Shown one piece after another: positions 16,545 through 23,250 of a stretch of DNA of 33,360 bases. The notes under the pieces are model-generated. The model saw nothing but the letters and a program-made list of their open reading frames with translations. It searched no databases and was not told the origin of the DNA. A program made the translations under genes and the position numbers. Positions within the stretch are counted from its first letter, which is position 1. Each line of letters starts with the position of its first letter. The DNA is taken from assembly GCA_009392675.1 (NCBI GenBank), contig VFFY01000137.1:1-33360 (forward strand). Direction: 5' to 3'. This DNA is from SAR202 cluster bacterium (GTDB lineage Bacteria > Chloroflexota > Dehalococcoidia > Lucifugimonadales > UBA826).

Positions 16545-17171
16545 ATGATTGATATCCAGAAAAGCCCATTGCTATGTCTTGTAACTGATAGAAATCGCAC
16601 ATCTTGCAGAGCTTTAGAATCTGTCGTTGGTCAGGCAGTGGAAGGTGGGGCGAACATGATTCAATTTCGGGATAGAGATATGGAAGATGTGGAGAGGTTG
16701 CATGCTGCTGGCAAACTGAGGGAAATAACTGAGGATAAAGCCCTTTTTATTGTAAATGGAGATGTTGACTTGGCAAAGAAAGTTGGCGCTGATGGCATCC
16801 ATTTTCCTGAAAAACATATTTTTGATGCCGATACTCAAAAATTGAAAGAGGATTTCATACTCGGCCAATCAGTGCATAGTTTAGAAATGGCTACAAAAGC
16901 CGAACTATCATATATAGATTATTTGATTGTTGGCACTTTATTTCCGTCTAAATCGCATCCTCACGGGCGAGTTAGTGGGACTAAAATCATAGAAGATATA
17001 AGTGGGAAATTATCGGTTCCACTAATAGGCATTGGTGGGATATCGAGTCAAAATTGTCGAAAGGTGATTGATTCTGGGGCTTCGGGTGTTGCAGTTATTG
17101 GAGCTATTTCTGAGGCTGATGACCCTAGATTGGAATCTCAGATAATTTTAGAAAATATAAGTGTGAGTTAA
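16545..17171 (+). CDS. ThiE/TenI family protein, probably TenI-type thiazole tautomerase
   Basis: A 208-residue TIM-barrel protein of the ThiE/TenI family. ThiE joins the pyrimidine and thiazole; TenI aromatises the thiazole made by ThiG. Conserved parts are LCLVTDRN, MIQFRDRD, ADGIH, LGQSVHSLEMA, DYLIVGTLFPS, and GIGGIS. The ThiE Mg/pyrophosphate segments look altered. Where ThiE has N-D-R, this protein has NGD, and where ThiE has HLGQED it has HFPEKH, so both expected Asp ligands (B. subtilis Asp93 and Asp112) appear to be absent. The SVHS segment resembles TenI. I favour TenI, which fits its place between thiG and thiS, but a divergent ThiE is possible. Start ATG 16545, 6 bases after the thiG stop; the SD is weak, suggesting coupling. 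Confidence 0.8.
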   Translation: MIDIQKSPLLCLVTDRNRTSCRALESVVGQAVEGGANMIQFRDRDMEDVERLHAAGKLREITEDKALFIVNGDVDLAKKVGADGIHFPEKHIFDADTQKLKEDFILGQSVHSLEMATKAELSYIDYLIVGTLFPSKSHPHGRVSGTKIIEDISGKLSVPLIGIGGISSQNCRKVIDSGASGVAVIGAISEADDPRLESQIILENISVS

Positions 17172-17182
17172 AGTTTGACCTA

Positions 17183-17386
17183 ATGAATATTAACCTAAAT
17201 GGCAAAAACCACGAAATTAGTTCCAGCACATCTCTGATCAGACTGATTGATGACTTAGGACTTACTGGGAGGAAAGCAATTGCAATAGCTTTGAATGGGG
17301 AGGTTCTTGCTCGGGATAGTTATAAAGAAACAATTTTGAATGAAGGGGATTCTCTGGAAGTTGTGAGGGCTATCGGTGGGGGTTAG
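17183..17386 (+). CDS. thiS: ThiS sulfur carrier protein
   Basis: A 67-residue ubiquitin-like sulfur carrier. It starts MNINLNGKNHEISS and ends VVRAIGGG, with the C-terminal Gly-Gly that is adenylated and converted to a thiocarboxylate for ThiG. The beta-grasp pattern IALNGEVLARDSY and LNEGDSLEVV is typical. It lies 11 bases after the preceding gene with only a weak SD. ThiF, the activating enzyme, and ThiH/ThiO are not in the window. Confidence 0.93.
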   Translation: MNINLNGKNHEISSSTSLIRLIDDLGLTGRKAIAIALNGEVLARDSYKETILNEGDSLEVVRAIGGG

Positions 17387-17402
17387 TTAGGAGGAATCCT
17401 GT

Positions 17403-18179
17403 TTATTGTTTCAGTGCCTTAATTACGATCGCAAAGGGCACCAAATTTATCCTATCTCTAAATTCGGTCCAATAGTTACCTTTGTATGGACTGAGGTGTT
17501 CATTATCAAATTCTAGCGGTTTTGGTTCAAGGAGTACTTCCACGTTAAATCCGTTATCGGTAACGTTGGTAAACAGCTCTTCCACGGTTCTGAAATAAGT
17601 TACGCCAGAATACATTTGACCATCCTCCATCCATATCTCGACAGGCGGATTAAAGTAATCAGTGACGTTTAATGTATTTGTGTCGACATCCCATTCGAAA
17701 GCCCCCAGAGGATGCGTTGTGCTCAATATTAATTGTCCACCTTCCTTGAGAACTCGGTTGCATTCACTCAAAAAAACATCAAGGTGTTCTATAAATTCTA
17801 TGGCAAAAACTGAAATCACACTGTCAAATGTATTATCCTGGAAATAATTTAGATTTTGAATATCGGCTTGAAGAAAAGCTATTGTTGTCTTTTGTTTTAC
17901 CGATTCAGAGACTCCAAATGCTAATTGACTGGATGAAAAATCCACGGCAGTTACTTTTGCTCCCAATTTTGCTAAAGCTATCGCGTTTTGTGAACCACCG
18001 CTACCAAGTTCCACAAAATGTTTACCAGTCACATCCCCTAATAAATTCAAGGAATTTTCCCCATATGATAAAGGGGCATAATGCACCTCATCCAGTGATA
18101 TATCGCTTTCAGCCTGGTAATTGACAGACATTAAATTCCAGCCACGTTGAACACCGACGATATGCTTTGGAGTTTCCAA
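17403..18179 (-). CDS. SAM-dependent class I methyltransferase
   Basis: A 258-residue protein with a Rossmann methyltransferase fold. Motif I is HFVELGSGGSQNAIALAKLG (54-73). It is followed by VTAVDFSSSQL (acidic end of beta 2), FLQADIQNLNYF, and NRVLKEGGQLILSTTHPL (post-motif III). It transfers methyl groups from SAM to an unknown small substrate; the C-terminal half (YSGVTYFRTVEELF) resembles UbiE/Methyltransf_11 proteins. The start is TTG at 18179 with AGAGGTG about 8 bases upstream and a stop codon just before it; an ATG at codon 17 is the alternative. It converges on thiS with a 16-base gap and diverges from the dehydratase gene. Confidence 0.85.
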   Translation of the reverse strand: METPKHIVGVQRGWNLMSVNYQAESDISLDEVHYAPLSYGENSLNLLGDVTGKHFVELGSGGSQNAIALAKLGAKVTAVDFSSSQLAFGVSESVKQKTTIAFLQADIQNLNYFQDNTFDSVISVFAIEFIEHLDVFLSECNRVLKEGGQLILSTTHPLGAFEWDVDTNTLNVTDYFNPPVEIWMEDGQMYSGVTYFRTVEELFTNVTDNGFNVEVLLEPKPLEFDNEHLSPYKGNYWTEFRDRINLVPFAIVIKALKQ

Positions 18180-18266
18180 CTATTTAACACCTCTAGTTGT
18201 GCATTTAATCAATAATAGCCGAATTGGTACACTATTGGCGCAAACTAATCTTACGGAGGGATTCAA

Positions 18267-20264
18267 ATGGACAATCAGACAGCTTTTAGTATTGGTGACG
18301 TTATAGATCCAAAGGATTCCACCTGGGCTTTCGATACTCATTCTGATGGTCCTTCTGGAACTTTACCCTTTACAGAGGATATTCTTGTTAATGAATCAAG
18401 TGGGTTTCATTTCGGTATGAGCCAAAATGCTGGGATGGGCTGGAACCCGGCCGAATTGTTGAGAAAACATTTTTTGATTTTGTCAACTTCAGGTGGACTA
18501 AGAGATCAAGATGGCTCACCAATTGCCCTTGGCCTTCACACCGGCCACTTTGAATTAGCATTGCAGGTCGAAGCTGCGGCTCGGGGATTTAAACTTGCCA
18601 AGACAATCCCATTTTCCCTCATGTGCTCGGACCCATGTGATGGACGCACGCAGGGTACCACGGGGATGATGGATTCACTTCCATACAGGAATGACGCGGC
18701 GCAGGTTTTTAGGAGGCAGGCTCGATCCTTGCCAACGGCCAAAGGTATTTTAGGGATTGCATCTTGCGACAAAGGGCTTCCAGCAATGATGATGGCGTTG
18801 GCGGGACTTAGGGATTCGCCAGTGGTTGTGGTCCCGGGAGGTTCGACCTTGGCTGTCCGTGAAGGAGAAGATACTGGAATGATCCAGTCCATTGGGGCAA
18901 GGTTTGCTCAAGGGGAAGTGACATTGGACTATGCTCAGGACGTTGGCTGTAAGGCTTGCGCTTCACCTGGAGGGGGATGCCACTTTCTTGGTACAGCGGG
19001 AACATCACAAGTTATAGCTGAATCATTGGGACTAGCTATTACCCATAGTGCTTTATGCCCGTCGGGTACACCTGCTTGGAAAAATGTGGCCCAACGTAGC
19101 GCAAGAGCATTGCTGCTCATGGAATCTGAAAACACATTGTCCTCTGACATTATCACTGACGCCGCCCTTAGGAATGCCATGGTTGTACATGCTGCTTGCG
19201 GAGGGTCTACTAACCTTTTGTTGCATCTTCCCGCAATAGCTCATGCTGCGGGTAGGACTAGGATGACTGTCGATGATTGGAACATGGTAAATAAAAATAC
19301 TCCTAGAATAGTCGATGTCCTTCCAAATGGGCCAGTAGGGTTTCCAACTTCGGAACTTTATACTGCAGGTGGAGTGCCAGAGGTGATGCTGCATCTTCGT
19401 GCCATGGGTCTATTGGACACTAATGTCAAAACAGTAACCGGCCAAAATTTAGGAGAAAACCTGGATTGGTGGAAAGATTCTGAAAGGAGGCATGATGTTA
19501 GAAAAAGACTGTCAGAAATCAATTCTGTAAATCCGGATCATGTGATCATGACCCCAGAGGATGCAAAGAAAAGGGGCTTAACAAGTACGGTTACTTTTCC
19601 AATGGGGAACATTGCCCCTCAGGGCTCCGTAATCAAAAGCACGGCAATAGACCCATCGGTGGTGGATAAAGACGGGATATACCGAAAAACTGGACCTGCC
19701 AGGGTTTTCTCTTCTGAAAATGAGGCCATAAGGGCAATCAAAAACACTGATGATAAATCGAAAATCCAGGCCGGGGATATTATGGTTGTGAAATGCGCAG
19801 GACCCCAAGGTACTGGTATGGAAGAACTCTATCAAATCACCGCCGCATTAAAACATCTTTCCTACGGTAAACATGTTGCCTTGATAACAGATGCCAGATT
19901 TTCCGGGGTGTCTACCGGCGCTTGTATAGGACACGTGGGACCGGAAGCTTTGGCAGATGGTCCGATCGCCAAACTGAAAGACGAGGATCAAATCGAGATT
20001 ATAATTGACCGTATCAACCTGATTGGGAGTATAAATCTCGTTGGTGAATTAGGTGCTTATATGGGGTCTGATTGGGGCGATAAAGAACTTTCTAAAAGAC
20101 CGATTCCCGGGGATTTGTCACCTCATCCTAAATTGCCGGAAGATACAAGACTTTGGGCGGCACTACAATCCGCTTCCGGAGGAACATGGGGAGGATGTGT
20201 TTTTGATGTGGATGATATTGTAAAAACTTTGGAAGCGGGCCAGGCTGTCTTAGAAAATAATTAA
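18267..20264 (+). CDS. YjhG/YagF-type dehydratase (D-xylonate dehydratase family)
   Basis: IlvD/EDD family Fe-S dehydratase of 665 aa that matches the YjhG/YagF subfamily from end to end; E. coli YjhG (about 655 aa) dehydrates D-xylonate to 2-keto-3-deoxy-xylonate. Segments are GMSQNAGMGWNPAEL, SDPCDGRTQGTTGMMDSLPY (121-140), IASCDKGLPAMMMAL (164-178), GCKACASPGGGCHFLGTAGT, VPGGSTL, GNIAPQGSVIKSTAIDPS, HVALITDARFSGVSTGACIG and DTRLWAALQSASGGTWGG. C124, C167 and C238 are the likely cluster cysteines. GGAGGG lies 6 bases before ATG. It suggests sugar-acid catabolism. It converges on the NHL-repeat gene across a perfect hairpin. Confidence 0.94.
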   Translation: MDNQTAFSIGDVIDPKDSTWAFDTHSDGPSGTLPFTEDILVNESSGFHFGMSQNAGMGWNPAELLRKHFLILSTSGGLRDQDGSPIALGLHTGHFELALQVEAAARGFKLAKTIPFSLMCSDPCDGRTQGTTGMMDSLPYRNDAAQVFRRQARSLPTAKGILGIASCDKGLPAMMMALAGLRDSPVVVVPGGSTLAVREGEDTGMIQSIGARFAQGEVTLDYAQDVGCKACASPGGGCHFLGTAGTSQVIAESLGLAITHSALCPSGTPAWKNVAQRSARALLLMESENTLSSDIITDAALRNAMVVHAACGGSTNLLLHLPAIAHAAGRTRMTVDDWNMVNKNTPRIVDVLPNGPVGFPTSELYTAGGVPEVMLHLRAMGLLDTNVKTVTGQNLGENLDWWKDSERRHDVRKRLSEINSVNPDHVIMTPEDAKKRGLTSTVTFPMGNIAPQGSVIKSTAIDPSVVDKDGIYRKTGPARVFSSENEAIRAIKNTDDKSKIQAGDIMVVKCAGPQGTGMEELYQITAALKHLSYGKHVALITDARFSGVSTGACIGHVGPEALADGPIAKLKDEDQIEIIIDRINLIGSINLVGELGAYMGSDWGDKELSKRPIPGDLSPHPKLPEDTRLWAALQSASGGTWGGCVFDVDDIVKTLEAGQAVLENN

Positions 20265-20281
20265 TCTCTATCAGGGGCAAT

Positions 20282-20306
20282 CCGGGTCCGATTATTTAGG
20301 ACCCGG
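20282..20306. terminator. Bidirectional hairpin between convergent genes
   Basis: A perfect 8-bp inverted repeat CCGGGTCC (20282-20289) and GGACCCGG (20299-20306) with a 9-base loop GATTATTTA, in the 51-base gap between convergent stops at 20264 and 20316. It lacks a T-run on either side, so it is probably a weak or factor-assisted terminator, or an mRNA 3'-end stabiliser. Confidence 0.6.
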
Positions 20307-20315
20307 AAGGCAGAA

Positions 20316-21347
20316 TTAAACTTTGACAAGCTTTTGCATTGATCGCAACTCTCTTGGCGGATCCATACTACTGCCGTAATCACTCCATGAAACTTCAGCC
20401 ACATAAATATCGCCTTTAGAGTCAACCGCAATGCCATGTGGTGAGAAAAATCTACCGCTTTGCTCGCCATAGCTTTGCCTTCCGATCCGAGCTTGAACCT
20501 CCCCCTTTAAATTAAGAACTGAGATTCTTGGGCCTAGGTCTGTGCCCATGTCGTTTGATCCGATACCTGCAAAATATTCACCCACGTACATCAACTCTTC
20601 ACCAGTGCCAGAATCGATGGTGCTTATCGCGGTTCGCGATAAATTTACCCACTGGGTCTCGAAATTTCCGTTGCTATCAAATACCTGGATTCGGTGATTT
20701 TCTCTATCGGCTATATAGACCCAGCCATTTGAATCTACGTTAACCCCGTGGACAATATTGAACTGCCCAGGATTAGTTCCGGATTCCCCCCATGAAAACA
20801 ATAATTTACCGTCAGGTGAGAATTTATGAACACTAGCATTTGTATAGCCGTCTGCTACATAGAAATTACCTGTATTGGGCTCGATGGCAACATGGGTAGG
20901 TCTGGCGAACGGTATGCCGCTCATAGGCGCTGCTGATTTACCAGGAGTTCCGACGGTTAAAAGTAATTTTCCATCTGATGTAAATTTCCTGACAGTATGG
21001 TCTCCATTGTCTACACAGTACACTTCATCATCGGGCCCGACTGTGACGCCGTGTGGATTTGAAAATACACCATCTCCCCACGTATCGATGACGTTTCCCT
21101 CTGGGTCGAATACAATCATCGGTGTGGTTCCTCTATTGAAAACATACACCCTGTCTTTGGAATCGACATCTACTGCTGTAGCTTCTTTATACACCCACCC
21201 TTCAGGTAGAGTACCCCAATTTTGCCCCGAAACTTGGTAACGAAAATTCCCTTCCCCTAATACAGCCGGTGCTGTATCAGTCTCGCTAACGATAGAATGA
21301 CCGTCATCCCTTACCCCGAATTCCCAATTTTGATCTTCGTTTGACAT
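20316..21347 (-). CDS. NHL-repeat beta-propeller protein
   Basis: 343 aa built of NHL repeats. Repeats read AVDVDSKDRVYVFNRG, GVTVGPDDEVYCVDNGDH, HVAIEPNTGNFYVADGYTN, GVNVDSNGWVYIADRENH and GIAVDSKGDIYVAEVSW, each with GK/GN-type turns such as DGKLLFSWGESG. This points to a six-bladed propeller like the peptidyl-alpha-hydroxyglycine lyase/SMP-30-like group. I choose the ATG at 21347 because AAGGAGG lies 6 bases upstream. There is no signal peptide, so it is cytoplasmic as read. The substrate is unknown. Its 3' end faces the sugar-acid dehydratase, so a linked role, such as lactonase-like ring opening, is conceivable but unproven. Confidence 0.85.
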   Translation of the reverse strand: MSNEDQNWEFGVRDDGHSIVSETDTAPAVLGEGNFRYQVSGQNWGTLPEGWVYKEATAVDVDSKDRVYVFNRGTTPMIVFDPEGNVIDTWGDGVFSNPHGVTVGPDDEVYCVDNGDHTVRKFTSDGKLLLTVGTPGKSAAPMSGIPFARPTHVAIEPNTGNFYVADGYTNASVHKFSPDGKLLFSWGESGTNPGQFNIVHGVNVDSNGWVYIADRENHRIQVFDSNGNFETQWVNLSRTAISTIDSGTGEELMYVGEYFAGIGSNDMGTDLGPRISVLNLKGEVQARIGRQSYGEQSGRFFSPHGIAVDSKGDIYVAEVSWSDYGSSMDPPRELRSMQKLVKV

Positions 21348-21437
21348 TTGATGCCTCCTTATGTCTCTCGTGACCATACATTATAGAACTCTCTCTATTG
21401 ATCTATAAGCAGGCTTAAATGGTTTGCTCCTTCCGGT

Positions 21438-21443
21438 TATAAT
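21438..21443 (+). promoter_or_regulatory. Consensus -10 box before the 64-aa gene
   Basis: TATAAT at 21438-21443, with a poor -35 (TTAAAT, about 17 bases upstream). It lies 28 bases before the start codon of the small RHH-like gene, so a leader of about 20 bases containing the SD AGAGGAAA is expected. Confidence 0.5.
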
Positions 21444-21470
21444 AGGTCAAATTGAAACAGAGAGGAAATT

Positions 21471-21665
21471 ATGGCTCATGAAAAGACAGACTTTGCCGCG
21501 ACGATTGAAACCGATCAAGCCGAATGGCTCACCGAGCAAACCGCCGAGTTTGGGTTGCCGGATGATTCGAAAGCCCTTCGCATCCTGATAGACTATGCGA
21601 TGGAAGAACTCGATGCCCAACTGATATTTGCGAGTGAAAACGCGAGATGCCGACACTGCGGGTAA
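21471..21665 (+). CDS. Small ribbon-helix-helix-like protein with C-terminal CxxC
   Basis: A 64-residue protein of unknown function. The N-terminal part (FAATIETDQAEWLTEQ, then TAEFGLPDDSKALRILIDYA) has the strand-helix-helix layout of CopG/Arc-type DNA-binding proteins. The C-terminus is RCRHCG, a CxxC that could bind metal or form a disulfide. The start has AGAGGAAA with 4-5 bases of spacing. GC3 is higher than next door: by hand count 36 of 64 codons end in G or C, against 11 of the first 35 codons of the downstream amidase. It ends 4 bases before the amidase start and may form an operon with it, or be an autoregulator. Function is inference only. Confidence 0.7.
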   Translation: MAHEKTDFAATIETDQAEWLTEQTAEFGLPDDSKALRILIDYAMEELDAQLIFASENARCRHCG

Positions 21666-21669
21666 AAAT

Positions 21670-23073
21670 GTGATTAAATCACCGATTCATTATCAAAACA
21701 TTCAAGAAATCACTGAGTTATACCTTGGTGGTGAAGAGACGCCGGTTAGTGTAGTTCAGCATTTTCTCGAAAGAATTGATTCTTTGGATTCCAGCTATTT
21801 AAGTTACGCAACTGTTATGGCAGATCAGGCTCTTGAACAAGCTGAAATATTATCTAAGGAACTACGAGATGGGCAAATACGTGGCCCATTACATGGCATT
21901 CCTGTGGCAGTTAAAGATTTGTGCTACACGACCGGGGTTAGAACTATGGGTGGTACGGCTGTTCTTGAAGAAAACATACCTGACTATGATTCGACGGTTG
22001 TTTCCCGATTAAAGACTGCAGGGGCGGTAATTTTAGGTAAATTGAATCTAACTGAAGGAGCAATGGGAGGATACAACCCCAAAAGATCTATACCTAAAAA
22101 CCCCTGGGATACCGACAAATGGGCTGGTTCATCTTCAAGTGGTTCTGGGGTAGCTACAGCTTTGGGCCTTTGCACGGGTTCCCTTGGTAGTGATACCGGA
22201 GGATCTATTAGATTTCCCTCCTCTGCATGCGGACTGGTCGGAATTAAACCGACTTACGGGCGTGTAAGTCGATTCGGCGTCTTAGATCTAGCGCAGACAC
22301 TTGATCATGTGGGTCCTATGACCCGTGATGTTAGAGATGCAGCTCTAATATTGGCTGTAATTTCCGGATTTGATGAAAATGATTTGACTACGGTTCCAAA
22401 TATAGCCCCGACATTTAACGATATTGAAAATACCAATTTAGATGGTGTGACGATAGGTTATTCAGAACACTATTCAGAGGATGGAGTGGATGGAGAGATT
22501 ACTAAAGCTACTCGAAATGTTTTAGAAATTTTGCAGCACCATGGAGCCACAATAAAAAATATTGAACTAGATGATATTGATTCCTTCCTCCCCGCTTGGA
22601 AGACCCTTTGTACCGCTGAGGCCTTGAATGCTCATTCCTCCTTTTTCCCGGAAAGAGCATTAGAATATGGGTTGTGGTTCAAGGGTTGGTTAGAACATGG
22701 TTTATCTGTGACTAGTCAAGAATATATAGATGCATCTCGCCAGCGAACTTTGTGCAATGGAAAGTTAAGGAAATCCTTTGTTGGCATAGATGCAATGATA
22801 TCTCCGACAGTAATAAGGCCCCCTCATTATGTCGATGACTCCATAAGTTATGGACCTATGGACGATAGAAGAGGGACCTCCTTTCAAAGGTTTACGGTTC
22901 CTTTTGATTACAATGGATACCCGACGGTATCTGTCCCATCTGGGCTTAATAAGGATGGACTTCCACTCAGTATTCAAGTGTCAGGACATCCTTTGTCAGA
23001 ACCGATGCTTTGCAGAATCGCCCGGACCTATGAAAAGAGCTTGGGGCTTACAAATTTCCATCCTGATCTGTAA
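21670..23073 (+). CDS. Amidase signature family hydrolase
   Basis: Amidase (GatA-like fold) of 467 aa, read from GTG at 21670. The signature run is AGSSSSGSGVATAL and GSDTGGSIRFPSSACGLVG with GIKPTYGRVSRFG. With this start the Ser-cisSer-Lys triad would be Lys82 (VAVKDL), Ser155 and Ser179 (GGSIR), with the 24-residue spacing usual for this family. The N-terminal part resembles GatA, but there is no gatB/gatC nearby. It is more likely a stand-alone amide hydrolase of unknown substrate than the tRNA amidotransferase subunit. SD is weak, and translation may depend on the preceding small gene. Confidence 0.87.
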   Translation: MIKSPIHYQNIQEITELYLGGEETPVSVVQHFLERIDSLDSSYLSYATVMADQALEQAEILSKELRDGQIRGPLHGIPVAVKDLCYTTGVRTMGGTAVLEENIPDYDSTVVSRLKTAGAVILGKLNLTEGAMGGYNPKRSIPKNPWDTDKWAGSSSSGSGVATALGLCTGSLGSDTGGSIRFPSSACGLVGIKPTYGRVSRFGVLDLAQTLDHVGPMTRDVRDAALILAVISGFDENDLTTVPNIAPTFNDIENTNLDGVTIGYSEHYSEDGVDGEITKATRNVLEILQHHGATIKNIELDDIDSFLPAWKTLCTAEALNAHSSFFPERALEYGLWFKGWLEHGLSVTSQEYIDASRQRTLCNGKLRKSFVGIDAMISPTVIRPPHYVDDSISYGPMDDRRGTSFQRFTVPFDYNGYPTVSVPSGLNKDGLPLSIQVSGHPLSEPMLCRIARTYEKSLGLTNFHPDL

Positions 23074-23159
23074 GGCTAATTATTAGTTTGTTTTGGTTGA
23101 CTGAAACACTCACCTCCAATAAGATTTACTAGCCGGTTTTGCCTTCCGAGTTAAAGGAT

Positions 23160-23205
23160 ATGCCTGCCGCTTTGGCTATAGGGATATTTTATTTTTGGTA
23201 GGCAT
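23160..23205 (+). repeat. Imperfect inverted repeat upstream of the transketolase-like gene
   Basis: ATGCCTGCC (23160-23168) pairs with GGTAGGCAT (23197-23205), eight Watson-Crick pairs plus one G-T, around a 28-base loop. It lies in the 177-base gap before the ThDP gene. The spacer is T-rich. It may be a structured leader or operator. Confidence 0.35.
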
Positions 23206-23250
23206 GACGTGTGGTTTGACGGTAAATAATAAACAGGACGTATCTAGCAC

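Noticed and set aside
20282..20306. Canonical rho-independent terminator
   Set aside because: The stem is strong, but there is no T-run on either strand, so I call it only a bidirectional hairpin.
21628..21669. Upstream start of the amidase inside the 64-aa gene
   Set aside because: The extension overlaps the small gene and codes for unremarkable sequence; the GTG at 21670 lies just after its stop. Not certain, because the SD is weak.
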